64,000 nucleotides of DNA from an uncultured Lachnospiraceae bacterium (GCA_910586315.1 CAJUIP010000003.1:1-64000), one strand, 5' to 3'; counted from the stretch's first letter, positions 41,575 through 51,169 are shown. Notes: generated from the letters alone by a model not told the origin. Translations and numbers: made by a program.

Positions 41575-42798
41575 GTGAAAATCATTGCATTAACGATGCT
41601 CGGAAATGAGAATGGCATTATAGAGTCATTTATTCGATATAATTTTAATTTTATTGATAAATTGTTAATTGTTAGTACCTGCTGTATTGATAATACATTA
41701 ATTATTGTACGTAAATTAATAAATGAAGGTTTTAATATTGAGCTTATAGAAGAACCAGAGATTGCTTTTGACCAAAGATATTTAGACAATAAATATATTA
41801 AAAGGATTGCTAGGAAAGAGAAAGAAGATAGTTTTATTTTAATGTTAGATGCAGATGAGTTCCTTTCGGGAGAAAATAATCCAAGGAAAATATTGGAAGG
41901 ACTTAGTTTAGATTGTGCATATGCGGTAAAATGGAAAAATTACGCAATGTGCGAAAATGATGACCAAAATGAAATGTTTATTCCAAGGCGTTTGCGAAAT
42001 ATAAAGAGAAATTTCCCCGGAAATTTGATTGAAAAGGTTTTTTTCCCTTCTAAATTAGTTTTGAGCAAAAATATTGTGGTAGAAACAGGACATCATGAAA
42101 TCTGTGGAGAAAATTTGAAAGTAGTACCTTTAAATACATTGTGGTTGGCACATTTTCCGAGCATCAGCAAAGAACAATACCTTTTACGAATCTATGAAAG
42201 CAGTATTAAATATATTACATGGAGAAAAAGAGCATTTGATGAGGGGTTTCATATATATCATCAAATTGCAGAAGTTGAGTCAGGAAAGGATATTTTTTCT
42301 ATAGCAAATGGATATGGCTTATCTGGTGATACAGTCATAGCAGTTGAGGAGGATCCACTAAACTTATCTTGGTGCACACCAGATAGTATAGAAATAAGAT
42401 ATCCTGAGTTGGCCACAATAAATGTATTTTCCGGAGTAAGGAAAATTGGACAGCTTATGGCAATAAAAGCGTATAATTTGGAAATTGACATAGAAGCGGA
42501 TAAATCAAAGCAAACAATATTAATATATGGAACGGGAAAAAGTGCTGAAAAATTACTGAATGGAATACCAGAAAATCTGGTTAATATTCGGGCGTATATT
42601 GATAGCAATTCAGAAAAATGCTTTCGGATGTTTAAAAGACGATTGGTTATAACCCCTGATTATATAAGATTTTTTAAATACGATAAAATTATTATTACCA
42701 GCCGAATTCATTATGATGAAATGCTTGGAGCATTACTTTCCTTTGGCGTTGAAAGGGATAAAATAAGTAGCGCGGCATATTTGTTTGATTTGATATAG
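41575..42798 (+). CDS. Family 2-like glycosyltransferase with C-terminal Rossmann module
   Basis: A 407-aa protein. Residues 1-250 look like a GT2-type GT-A domain: MKIIALTMLGNENGIIESFIRYN at the start, and FILMLDADEFLSG near residue 85 supplies the DxD metal/sugar-nucleotide motif. Residues 310-407 form a separate nucleotide-binding-like module beginning TILIYGTGKSAEKLLNG and continuing YIDSNSEK...YDKIIITSRIHYDEM. The same module recurs in six other proteins of the operon. AGGGAGAAAATATA precedes the start, annotated here from the GTG at 41575. AT-rich. Confidence 0.75.
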   Translation: MKIIALTMLGNENGIIESFIRYNFNFIDKLLIVSTCCIDNTLIIVRKLINEGFNIELIEEPEIAFDQRYLDNKYIKRIARKEKEDSFILMLDADEFLSGENNPRKILEGLSLDCAYAVKWKNYAMCENDDQNEMFIPRRLRNIKRNFPGNLIEKVFFPSKLVLSKNIVVETGHHEICGENLKVVPLNTLWLAHFPSISKEQYLLRIYESSIKYITWRKRAFDEGFHIYHQIAEVESGKDIFSIANGYGLSGDTVIAVEEDPLNLSWCTPDSIEIRYPELATINVFSGVRKIGQLMAIKAYNLEIDIEADKSKQTILIYGTGKSAEKLLNGIPENLVNIRAYIDSNSEKCFRMFKRRLVITPDYIRFFKYDKIIITSRIHYDEMLGALLSFGVERDKISSAAYLFDLI

Positions 42799-42817
42799 AT
42801 GAGGAGAAAATATAGTA

Positions 42818-43909
42818 ATGGAAAAAATTATTTTGTGGGGAACTGGAAAAATTGCCAATGATGTAATGGAACAATTTGGTTTAAATGCAATAGAAACGTA
42901 TGAAATTTTGGGATTTATAGATAATGATTGTAGAAAACAGGGACAGTACTTTTATAATCTCCCAATATACTCTCCTCAAATATTAAATTCTTTAGATTGT
43001 GACAAAATAGTAATATTAACAGATTATTTTGATGTAATATCAAAGCAGATAAGAGAAAATTTTTCTTATGAAGAAAATCAAATAAAGAATAAATATTTTT
43101 TTTGTGAAAGAGCTATTTTAGCGAGATATCAATCCTCTTGCGACGAGGAAATAAAAGAAGTCATATCCAATATTACCGAAACAGGGCTAACTATATTTAA
43201 TTATGATTATGTGAATAAATACCAACATCAAGAAGTATGTGTTGAATACGACTCAGAATGTGGCATGTATTTTGTTGTTCATAACGGAAAAAAAATGTAT
43301 TTTAAAAAGAGCTTTAACTCTGAGCCAATGGTAAGAGATTATTACAGAAACTTAATTTCTGAGCAGGACAAAGAGTCACCACATAGATATTTAGACGGTT
43401 CTTTTAAAGTAGAAGTAGGGGATGTGGTAGTAGATGCAGGAGTAGCAGAAGGAAATTTTGCATTAGACATTGTTGATGCTTCTTCAAAATTATATTTAAT
43501 TGAAACGGATAATGAATGGATTGAAGCTTTAAAAAAGACATTTCAACCTTATAATCATAAGATTGTCTTTATTCATAAATACCTTACTTCTTATGACGAC
43601 GGCATATATGCAACATTGGACAGTTTGATTAAAGAACCAATAAACTTTCTTAAAATGGATATCGAAGGGAATGAATGGGATGCATTAAAGGGTTCGAGGA
43701 AGCTAATAGAGAAATCAAAAAGGCTACGCTGTGCAGTTTGTTCATACCATACTGACTATGATGAAATACTAATTAAAGAGGAATTGATAAGGCAAAAATT
43801 ATCTTGTCATGTTACAAATGGATATATGTGGTTCCCTTATCTTACTCAAAATCGGTACATATCTACGACTTTGCACAGAGGTATTGTACGTGGGGAGAGA
43901 GGATATTAA
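42818..43909 (+). CDS. N-terminal Rossmann module plus FkbM-type methyltransferase
   Basis: A 363-aa protein. Residues 1-105 are the shared module (KIILWGTGKIANDVMEQF; ILGFIDNDCRKQG; DKIVILTDYFDV). Residues 165-363 are an FkbM-family SAM-dependent methyltransferase: EVGDVVVDAGVAEGNFALD is the SAM-binding motif I and INFLKMDIEGNEWDALKG the typical FkbM post-strand motif. It would O- or N-methylate a sugar in the glycan. GAGGAGAAAATATAGTA precedes the ATG. The next gene starts 2 nt after its stop. AT-rich. Confidence 0.82.
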   Translation: MEKIILWGTGKIANDVMEQFGLNAIETYEILGFIDNDCRKQGQYFYNLPIYSPQILNSLDCDKIVILTDYFDVISKQIRENFSYEENQIKNKYFFCERAILARYQSSCDEEIKEVISNITETGLTIFNYDYVNKYQHQEVCVEYDSECGMYFVVHNGKKMYFKKSFNSEPMVRDYYRNLISEQDKESPHRYLDGSFKVEVGDVVVDAGVAEGNFALDIVDASSKLYLIETDNEWIEALKKTFQPYNHKIVFIHKYLTSYDDGIYATLDSLIKEPINFLKMDIEGNEWDALKGSRKLIEKSKRLRCAVCSYHTDYDEILIKEELIRQKLSCHVTNGYMWFPYLTQNRYISTTLHRGIVRGERGY

Positions 43910-43911
43910 AA

Positions 43912-45063
43912 ATGTATAGAACTGCAATTTTCTGCTTTTACGACAAGATGGGAGTAATTGGAGAGGATGACTTATTTCTTTTAAAGGAGTTAAATGAGTG
44001 TGCAAGTTATGTTGTAGTTGTGGTAAATGGAGAACTGAAGAACAGAGATAATCTGCAATATTTAGCCGATAAAATAATTTATAGAAAAAATACATCATAT
44101 GACGCGGGGGCGTATAAAGAAGCTTTGCTTAAACAAGAGTGCAGAGAGGTTATAGAAAAAAGTGATGAACTCATCCTTTGTAATAATAGTTTTTGGGGTC
44201 CTTTCGTTCATTTTTCCTGTATTTTTAAAGAGATGGAAAAAAGTAAAGCAGATTTTTGGGGATTGACAAGCACTAATTATACGATTTTCCAGTACGTTCA
44301 TTCTTTCTTTCTGGTATATCGAAAAGTGGTATTAAAAAGTGGAATTTTATATCGATATTTCGAAGAGCATATTGATAAAGAAAAAATGACCTATTTTGGT
44401 GTATATGCAGGGTTTGAAAACGGTCTTTCTCAGGAACTTATAAAGAATGGCTTTCAATATGATGCATATGTGAAAAATATTGTCTACAGCCCGTATGCGG
44501 ATCCGTATGAAAGTTTAGCCTTGGATCGGGTTCCAATTTTAAAGAAGAAAATATATTCGGATGAATTTTACCATTATAAAAAAGCCGCTGCCGCATTTTC
44601 TTATATAACCAGGCATTATACATATCCTTCTGAACTGATTTGTCAATCAGCGCTTCGATTATACAAAAAAGAGGTTACTGAACTGGCGGAAGAGTACATA
44701 ACAAAGGAACGTAACAAAACAGTAACTTATAAAATGAAAAAAAGAGAAGAAGTACAGCTGTTCCTTCAAGATATGTCTAAAGTGTACATATATGGCACTG
44801 GATATTTTGGACAAAGAGTGTTTGCCGCTTTTTTTCACTACTCGGAAAATCCACTTTTGGGTGGTTTCCTAATTTCCGATAAATTATATCTGGGGGAGGA
44901 AAGGGAATTTTTATCTTACCCATTATGGCCTTTTTCAGAAAAACAATTTGGTAATACAGAAGGTATTATAGTGGCGCTTTCACCAGAGCATAGCGAAGAA
45001 GTTTTTGAACAGTTAAAAGGGAAAAGAAATATTTTTTATCTTTGGGAACAAATAAATAATTAA
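43912..45063 (+). CDS. RgpF-like rhamnan-synthesis protein with C-terminal Rossmann module
   Basis: A 383-aa protein. The start MYRTAIFCFYDKMG at 43912 is chosen because GGGGAGAGAGG lies 9 nt upstream; an earlier in-frame ATG at 43804 would overlap the previous gene by 106 nt. Residues 1-250 match the rhamnan-synthesis protein F (RgpF) type: FFYDKMGVI-like opening, YVVVVVNGELK, NTSYDAGAYKEAL, LILCNNSFWGPFVHF. Residues 285-383 carry the Rossmann-like module (KVYIYGTGYFGQRVFAAFFHY...IIVALSPEHSEEV). A role in polysaccharide chain assembly is likely; the sugar is unknown. Confidence 0.8.
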   Translation: MYRTAIFCFYDKMGVIGEDDLFLLKELNECASYVVVVVNGELKNRDNLQYLADKIIYRKNTSYDAGAYKEALLKQECREVIEKSDELILCNNSFWGPFVHFSCIFKEMEKSKADFWGLTSTNYTIFQYVHSFFLVYRKVVLKSGILYRYFEEHIDKEKMTYFGVYAGFENGLSQELIKNGFQYDAYVKNIVYSPYADPYESLALDRVPILKKKIYSDEFYHYKKAAAAFSYITRHYTYPSELICQSALRLYKKEVTELAEEYITKERNKTVTYKMKKREEVQLFLQDMSKVYIYGTGYFGQRVFAAFFHYSENPLLGGFLISDKLYLGEEREFLSYPLWPFSEKQFGNTEGIIVALSPEHSEEVFEQLKGKRNIFYLWEQINN

Positions 45064-45079
45064 TTTACAGGAGTAATTT

Positions 45080-46582
45080 ATGGAGTACCTAAAATGTTAT
45101 GAAAAATGTAAAATAGCATTTGCTTTTCAAGTACCCTCTTTTTGGGTGTCCTGGGAATCCTTGTACGAATCCTGTATTGCAGACGAGAGATTTGATGTCA
45201 GGCTTTTCTGGCTGAATAGTTCCGTGGGCGATAAAGCGCAAATGGAATCTGCAGAAAATTTTTTAGAGGATAAAGAAATTCCCTATGAAATATTTTCCTA
45301 TGAAAATATTTTAAGATTTTCCCCTCATTATATGGTTTATCAGACGCCGTATGATTATGGTCACAGAACGCCGGATATGTGGACAATTCGTTATAAAAGA
45401 TTGGGGATTCGAATCGTTTATATTCCTTATGGTATTGAGATTTCTGACACAAAAGAATCACGGGCGAAACATTTTTCTTTATCTACAGTTTCCAATGCTT
45501 TTTTGGTATTTACCTTATCCGAAGCAATGAAAAATGAATATGATAAATATTGCATGAATGCGAATGCAGTGAGAGCAGTAGGACTGCCAAGATTTGATTC
45601 CCTGCTGAAACAGTTTCCGTTTCCAGAGAAGCTAAAGGCCTCTGTCGGGAATAGAAAAATAATTCTTTGGAAAGTACATTTTCCAAAATTTTTTCTGGAA
45701 AACGGAGTAAAAAAACAGGTAACTCCTGATTTAGGGGAATATTTAAAATTTATAGAATATGTTGCCGCCAATCAAGACATATTTTTTATTTTTATGCCTC
45801 ATCCCAAATTTGTTGACAATACAATCAGTGAGGAATCCCGGTTTGAAGGGCTTGGAATATTAAAAGCACTTAGCCAACTATCAAACGTATACATTGATCA
45901 AGACGATGATTATCGAAGGTCTTTGGTTCATGCGAATGCGATTATTGTTGATCGAAGCGCAGTTATGGTAGAAGCCGGTATGAAAGGAGTTCCCGTTTTG
46001 TATATGCATCATCAGGACTATATGGAACCGATGACGCCGCCGATACAAAAACTTTTAGACAGTTATTATCAGGGAACAACGGCGGCGGATATGATAACCT
46101 TTTGTAATAAGGTACGGGAGAATAAAGATGAACAGAGAGAACAGCGGCTAGATGCTTTTAGAAAGTGTGTTCCTTTTTGCGACGGATGTTGTGCTGAAAG
46201 AGTAAAAAATGAATTATGGAAAGGGGCGCATAAAGAAGCAGGGTTTGAAATGCTTAAAACTATAAAGACAGGAGCTAGAATTGTTATATTTGGAACAGGA
46301 AATATGGGATATGTCTGTATGGAAGCATATCAAGAAAAAGGAAATGGAAAATTTGAAATCGTGAGTTTTCTCGATAATGATTATAAAAAACACGGTAATT
46401 ATGTATTTGGACGAGAAATTTCTGCTGCAAATAGCATTGTATATATGAACTATGATTATATTGTAATTGCGACAGATAAGTATTACAGGCAAGTTTATAA
46501 TCAGTTAACCGAAGAGTATGGAATCCCAAAAGAAAAAATTATAAGTTATGACGAATTTGTGGTTATCTTGCTGTTCGGGTAA
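45080..46582 (+). CDS. CDP-glycerol transferase-like protein with C-terminal Rossmann module, paralogue 1
   Basis: A 500-aa protein. Residues 1-370 form a glycerophosphotransferase/GT-B-like domain (KIAFAFQVPSFWVSWESLYE; RIVYIPYGIEISDT; IILWKVHFPKFFLENG; FIFMPHPKFVDN; IIVDRSAVMVEAGMKGVPVLYM). Residues 392-500 carry the shared module (RIVIFGTGNMGYVCMEAY; VSFLDNDYKKHGNYVF). It is closely similar in layout and many motifs to the 519-aa protein at 51735, so the two are paralogues on either side of the heptose block. CAGGAGTAATTT precedes the ATG. Donor and acceptor unknown. Confidence 0.78.
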   Translation: MEYLKCYEKCKIAFAFQVPSFWVSWESLYESCIADERFDVRLFWLNSSVGDKAQMESAENFLEDKEIPYEIFSYENILRFSPHYMVYQTPYDYGHRTPDMWTIRYKRLGIRIVYIPYGIEISDTKESRAKHFSLSTVSNAFLVFTLSEAMKNEYDKYCMNANAVRAVGLPRFDSLLKQFPFPEKLKASVGNRKIILWKVHFPKFFLENGVKKQVTPDLGEYLKFIEYVAANQDIFFIFMPHPKFVDNTISEESRFEGLGILKALSQLSNVYIDQDDDYRRSLVHANAIIVDRSAVMVEAGMKGVPVLYMHHQDYMEPMTPPIQKLLDSYYQGTTAADMITFCNKVRENKDEQREQRLDAFRKCVPFCDGCCAERVKNELWKGAHKEAGFEMLKTIKTGARIVIFGTGNMGYVCMEAYQEKGNGKFEIVSFLDNDYKKHGNYVFGREISAANSIVYMNYDYIVIATDKYYRQVYNQLTEEYGIPKEKIISYDEFVVILLFG

Positions 46583-46622
46583 AGATATCAGATAATATAA
46601 ATTTATAAGAAAGGATTACATC

Positions 46623-47687
46623 ATGAGTAAGATAATCATTTATGGAGCAGGAAATAATTGCAAAAATGTAGTTTTAAAAGCAACCGATAAAGTCGTGTGT
46701 ATCGCTGACAAAAATCCGGCGAAAGCGCAAACGACAATCGGTGATCTTAAAGTGATCTCACCAGACCAAATAAGCAGCTTTAAGTATGATAAGATTATTG
46801 TGAGCGTTGTAGGGAAATTCGAAGAGATCAGGGAACAATTAGTTGGGATGGGCATTGAAAGAGAGAAGATTATATCCTGGGAAGAATATATTACCATCTC
46901 TCCAAAAAATATAGGGACTATGATTGCAGACTGGAGTAAAGAGTTAAAGGTATGTGAGATATATGAGGAACTGTGCAGCCATGCTGACGAATTAAGCGAG
47001 ATGGAAAGAGAATTTTTGATTGGAAGGCATAACCGTTCCTTTAAATGGCTTCACTATTTTGAAATATATAATCGGCATTTCGCTAAATATATCGGAAAAG
47101 ATGTAACCATTATGGAGGTCGGAGTGAATAAAGGCGGCTCTTTGCAAATCTGGAAAAAGATATTCGGACCGAATTCTAAAATCATTGGCATTGATATCAA
47201 TCCTGCATGTAAAGAAATGGAAGATGATCAAATCAGTATTTATATAGGAGATCAGGCGGACAGAGGATTTTGGAAAAGAATTAAGGAAGAAGTCCCCAAA
47301 CTGGATATTTTAATCGATGACGGCGGCCATTATATGGATCAGCAGATCATTACCTTTGAAGAAATGTTCCCTCATATTAAGGATGACGGCGTATATCTTT
47401 GCGAAGATACAACCAGTTCATACAGCTCGGATAAATACAATTCAGGATATAAAAAGAGTCATACTTTTATTGAATATTCCAAAAATTTTATTGATTATAT
47501 CCATGCATGGTTTTCCATGGACCAGGAACTGCAGGTAAATGAATATACCAGAACCATGCATTCTTTACACTATTATTGCGGCGTGGTTGCAGTAGAGAAA
47601 AAAGTTATGAATATACCTTTTGATATGGAAGTGTGTAATACAGAAGACGAACAGTATGCGATCTGTCATTTCCATAAGCAAATATAA
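46623..47687 (+). CDS. N-terminal Rossmann module plus class I SAM methyltransferase
   Basis: A 354-aa protein. Residues 1-98 are the shared module (KIIIYGAGNNCKNVVLKA; CIADKNPAK; YDKIIVSVVGKFEEI). Residues 150-354 resemble the class I methyltransferases of macrolide/aminosugar type: VTIMEVGVNKGGSLQIWKKIFG (motif I), IIGIDINPAC, LDILIDDGGHYMDQQI and DDGVYLCEDTTSS. AGAAAGGATTACATC precedes the ATG. Probably methylates a sugar in the operon's product. Confidence 0.8.
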   Translation: MSKIIIYGAGNNCKNVVLKATDKVVCIADKNPAKAQTTIGDLKVISPDQISSFKYDKIIVSVVGKFEEIREQLVGMGIEREKIISWEEYITISPKNIGTMIADWSKELKVCEIYEELCSHADELSEMEREFLIGRHNRSFKWLHYFEIYNRHFAKYIGKDVTIMEVGVNKGGSLQIWKKIFGPNSKIIGIDINPACKEMEDDQISIYIGDQADRGFWKRIKEEVPKLDILIDDGGHYMDQQIITFEEMFPHIKDDGVYLCEDTTSSYSSDKYNSGYKKSHTFIEYSKNFIDYIHAWFSMDQELQVNEYTRTMHSLHYYCGVVAVEKKVMNIPFDMEVCNTEDEQYAICHFHKQI

Positions 47688-47705
47688 TCAGGTAAGGAAA
47701 ATACT

Positions 47706-48701
47706 ATGATCATCACAAAAACCCCTTTCCGTGTCAGTTTTTGCGGAGGCGGAAGCGACATAAAAGACTTTTATAAGGAATACGGCGGATGCGTGCTCAG
47801 CACAACCATTAACCGCTACATGTATTTGACTATCCACCCCTATTTTGATGAAAACAGGACGGCCCTAAAATATTCCCAAAATGAAGTTGTTGATAACATC
47901 AACGATATCCGTCACTCGATTTTCCACTGTGTATTAAATGAGCAGCATATTAGCGGCGTGGAGATTGGAAGCACCGCGGATGTGCCGAGCGGAACAGGCC
48001 TGGGATCTTCCAGTGCCTTTACCGTAGGACTTCTCCACACATTGTCTTGCTATAAAGGCAAGTACATATCTAAGGGCAAATTGGCGGAAGAGGCCTGTAA
48101 AGTAGAGATTGAAAAACTGGGCGCGCCTATCGGAAAACAGGACCAGTATGCGGTAGCATATGGGGGATTGAATTTTATTAAGTTCCATAAAGACGATTCT
48201 GTGTCTGTGGAACCGGTCATTATAAAAGGGGAAACCATAAACAGGCTCCAGGAAAATCTTGTAATGTTTTATACCGGATTGACCCATGACGCAAATAAGA
48301 TCCTGGCGGAGCAGAAACGGAATATTACACAGGAAGAGAAAACGAAAAACCTGCTCCGCATGTGTGAGCTGGCAGTCGCCATGAAAAGTTCCCTGGAGCA
48401 AAATGAGCTGGGAGATTTTGGCGCGATACTAAATGAAAGCTGGATGAAAAAAAGGGAGCTGGCAGGTAGTATTTCCACACCTAAAATTGATGAGCTGTAC
48501 CAGTGTGCCATGGAAAACGGGGCATCTGGAGGAAAGCTTTTGGGTGCGGGAGGCGGAGGATTCCTCTTATTCTACTGTCCGAAAGAAAAGCAGGCCCTGT
48601 TAAGGGAAACGCTCCGCTTGAAGCCGTTCCCCTTTACGTTTGAACATGACGGGACTTCCGTTGCTTATATTGGAGATAAATATTGGGAGGATTATAGATG
48701 A
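47706..48701 (+). CDS. GHMP kinase, D-glycero-D-manno-heptose 7-phosphate kinase-like
   Basis: A 331-aa GHMP-family sugar kinase. N-terminal ITKTPFRVSFCGGGSDIKDFY is typical of HddA and related heptose/fucose kinases; the ATP loop reads PSGTGLGSSSAFTVGLLH (about residues 96-113); the C-terminal GASGGKLLGAGGGGFLLF is GHMP motif 3. Predicted to phosphorylate D-glycero-alpha-D-manno-heptose 7-phosphate at C1. The presence of a GmhA-type isomerase and an HddC-type nucleotidyltransferase nearby supports heptose over other sugars. Overlaps the epimerase gene by 4 nt (ATGA). Confidence 0.88.
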   Translation: MIITKTPFRVSFCGGGSDIKDFYKEYGGCVLSTTINRYMYLTIHPYFDENRTALKYSQNEVVDNINDIRHSIFHCVLNEQHISGVEIGSTADVPSGTGLGSSSAFTVGLLHTLSCYKGKYISKGKLAEEACKVEIEKLGAPIGKQDQYAVAYGGLNFIKFHKDDSVSVEPVIIKGETINRLQENLVMFYTGLTHDANKILAEQKRNITQEEKTKNLLRMCELAVAMKSSLEQNELGDFGAILNESWMKKRELAGSISTPKIDELYQCAMENGASGGKLLGAGGGGFLLFYCPKEKQALLRETLRLKPFPFTFEHDGTSVAYIGDKYWEDYR

Positions 48702-49642
48702 AAGCTTTGGTTGTGGGAGGGGCAGGTTTTATTGGCAGCCACCTCTGTGATGCATTATTGGAAAAGGGGCATCAGGTGGTATGTGCGGATAATTTTTCTT
48801 TGGGAACCAGAGAAAATATCGGCCATTTAAAAGAAAATCCGAACTTTTGTGTTTATGAAACGGATGCATCCTGTGAGGAAAGCCTGGAGGAGGTTTTTCA
48901 GAAAGAGGAACCGGAGTATGTGTTTCATCTGGCGGCCAATTCCGATATTCAGGCGAGCGCCCAAAATCCTGATGTGGAATATAAAAATACCTACACCACG
49001 ACATTCCGGATTTTGTCCTGTATGAGGAAATATGGGGTAAAAAATCTGTTTTTTGCTTCCACATCCGCCGTATACGGGGACAAGCGGGAAGAACTGCTGG
49101 ATGAGAATACGCCGGGACTTTCCCCGATTTCCTATTATGGAGCGGCCAAACTTGGCAGCGAAGCGCTGATCAGTGCCTTTTCCTATATGAATGATATCAA
49201 TGCCCTTGTATTCCGCTTTCCCAATGTAATAGGGCCAAGGCTGACCCACGGAGTGGTATTTGATTTTATCCGAAAACTTCAGACAGATCCGGCCCGCCTG
49301 CAGATCCTGGGTGATGGGAAACAGACAAAGCCCTACCTTTATGTGACGGATCTGGTGGACGCCATTATTCGTTTTATGGATACCAAAAAGCAGGGAGTCC
49401 TACTGTACAACGTAGGGGGAGAAGGAGCCACCAGCGTTGACAGGATTGCAGATATTGTCTGTGAGGAAATGGGGCTTACGTCTGTGCAGTATGACTTTAC
49501 AGGTGGAGAAGGCGGATGGAAAGGGGACGTCCCCAGATTCCGGTATTGTGTGGACAAGATACACCGGGCCGGCTGGAAAGCGGGCTATACATCCGATGAA
49601 GCGGTACGGGAAACCGTGCGGGCTAATCTAAACAGAGGATAG
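48698..49642 (+). CDS. NAD-dependent nucleotide-sugar epimerase/dehydratase
   Basis: A 314-aa extended short-chain dehydrogenase: NAD-binding LVVGGAGFIGSHLCDALLEK at residues 4-23, catalytic FASTSAVYGD (Ser/Thr) and the YxxxK motif in SYYGAAKLGSEA (near residue 148), substrate loop FRFPNVIGPR. The start overlaps the kinase stop (ATGA), so the two are coupled. It probably epimerises or otherwise modifies the NDP-heptose made by the neighbouring enzymes; UDP-glucose 4-epimerase-like activity is an alternative. Confidence 0.88.
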   Translation: MKALVVGGAGFIGSHLCDALLEKGHQVVCADNFSLGTRENIGHLKENPNFCVYETDASCEESLEEVFQKEEPEYVFHLAANSDIQASAQNPDVEYKNTYTTTFRILSCMRKYGVKNLFFASTSAVYGDKREELLDENTPGLSPISYYGAAKLGSEALISAFSYMNDINALVFRFPNVIGPRLTHGVVFDFIRKLQTDPARLQILGDGKQTKPYLYVTDLVDAIIRFMDTKKQGVLLYNVGGEGATSVDRIADIVCEEMGLTSVQYDFTGGEGGWKGDVPRFRYCVDKIHRAGWKAGYTSDEAVRETVRANLNRG

Positions 49643-49645
49643 CGT

Positions 49646-51169
49646 ATGGCAGAACATTATATGGCGGAAGATTCTATTACAGAAGAGTATGTGGCAGAGA
49701 ATCCTATGGCGGAGGGCTCTATTACAAAAGATTATATTGCAGTGATTCAGGCGGGCGGAAAAGGAACAAGGATGGAGGAGATTACCGGAGGAAAAATCCC
49801 CAAACCAATGATTCTCCTGAACGGCAGACCGATGCTGGAATGGCAGATGGAAAACATAAAGAAATACGGGATCCGTGAGTTTGTCATTATCATCGGACAT
49901 TTGGGGGAAAGGGTGAAAGAGTATTTCGGAGATGGGAGCCGGTTGGGAGTCGAAATCCGCTATATAGAAGAGCAGGAGCCGTTAGGTTCTGCGGGGGCCC
50001 TTTTCTTTTTAAAACCCATTCTTAAGGTCGCCCAGGTTTTGCTGGTCTTTGGGGATGTGATGTTTGATGTGGATTTAGACAGGATGATGAAATTCCATGA
50101 AAGCCATCCAGGGAAAGTTACCCTGCTGGCCCACCCGAATTCCCACCCCTATGATTCGGATCTTCTGGTTATGGATGACAGGGACTGTGTAACCGGGATT
50201 CTTCCCAAGGGCAGGAAGCGGAAGGACTGGTATGAAAACTGCGTGAATGCGGGAATTTATATTCTGTCAGCCGATGTTGTGGGCCATATAAACGAGGCAA
50301 AACGGCAGGATTTGGAGAAGGATTTGCTGAATCCCCTGATTGCCCGGGGAGAAGTCTTTGGTTACCGCACTCCGGAATACGTAAAAGACGCTGGGACGCC
50401 GGACCGCTTTTATAAGGTATCCGAAGAACAGCAAAAACATGTATGGGAGAAAAAGAATCTGGAGAGGAAACAGGCCTGCGTGTTCCTTTGCCGGAGCGGG
50501 ACTATAAGCCGGTATCAGGAACTGACTGCTTCTGAGGAGAAGCCTTGGCTAGAAAAGCAACCGGGACCGGAAAAGCAACTAGAGTCAGAAGAGCAATCGG
50601 GGCCGGAAGAGCAGCCAGGACTGGAAATACAGTTGGAACTGGAAGAGCAGGCGGCGGCAGGAATACGGAGACTGAATGAAGCCGGGTTTCTTGTAATTCT
50701 TTTAGAAAACCAGCCAGGGGCTGCCGGAGGAATATGCGGGTCCGAAGAGATACAGAGAATGCACAGGAAACTGCAGGTGCTTCTGGGGGAACAGGGGGCG
50801 TATCTGGATGACATTGCGTTTAGCCCCCGCTATCCAGACGCCGGAACGCCGGAGGAAAATCCGGCTTGCGAAACGATACGCAGATGCCGGAAACCGGATT
50901 CGGAAATGATAAAAAAGATGATAGAAAAGTATAACATTGATGTATCCCGGTCGTACATGGCAGGGGGCAGTTCCGAGGAAATCCAGACAGGAAAAAACGC
51001 CGGCCTGAAGACGATCCTGATTTCGGCAGAGGGCAATTTTCAAACGCGCCCCGTGGGAGACGGAAACAACTGCGTGAGACCGGGCATGATGGCGAAAAAT
51101 CTGGCAGAAGCGGCGGAAACAATTTTAAGAGAGGAACAAGCGGGGAGGTACGGGAATGACAGATTATAG
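49646..51169 (+). CDS. HddC-like nucleotidyltransferase fused to a degenerate HAD domain
   Basis: A 507-aa fusion. Residues 1-30 contain a direct repeat (MAEDSITEEY / MAEGSITKDY). Residues 31-265 are a sugar-1-phosphate nucleotidyltransferase: AVIQAGGKGTRM, GGKIPKPMILLNGRP, LVFGDVMFDVD; closest in type to heptose-1-phosphate guanylyltransferase. Residues 278-500 are laid out like a GmhB/histidinol-phosphatase HAD domain, but motif I reads VFLCRSGTIS (Cys282 and Ser284 where both catalytic aspartates belong) and the last motif reads YMAGGSSEEIQTGKNAG in place of VGD..SD. A Glu/Gln/Pro-rich low-complexity insertion of about 45 residues follows motif I. The HAD part is therefore probably non-catalytic. 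Start ATG 49646 has AGAGGAT upstream. Confidence 0.85.
   Translation: MAEHYMAEDSITEEYVAENPMAEGSITKDYIAVIQAGGKGTRMEEITGGKIPKPMILLNGRPMLEWQMENIKKYGIREFVIIIGHLGERVKEYFGDGSRLGVEIRYIEEQEPLGSAGALFFLKPILKVAQVLLVFGDVMFDVDLDRMMKFHESHPGKVTLLAHPNSHPYDSDLLVMDDRDCVTGILPKGRKRKDWYENCVNAGIYILSADVVGHINEAKRQDLEKDLLNPLIARGEVFGYRTPEYVKDAGTPDRFYKVSEEQQKHVWEKKNLERKQACVFLCRSGTISRYQELTASEEKPWLEKQPGPEKQLESEEQSGPEEQPGLEIQLELEEQAAAGIRRLNEAGFLVILLENQPGAAGGICGSEEIQRMHRKLQVLLGEQGAYLDDIAFSPRYPDAGTPEENPACETIRRCRKPDSEMIKKMIEKYNIDVSRSYMAGGSSEEIQTGKNAGLKTILISAEGNFQTRPVGDGNNCVRPGMMAKNLAEAAETILREEQAGRYGNDRL

Noticed and set aside
43804..43911. Upstream start for the RgpF-like protein
   Set aside because: It would overlap the methyltransferase gene by 106 nt; the ATG at 43912 has a proper ribosome binding site and the family N-terminus.
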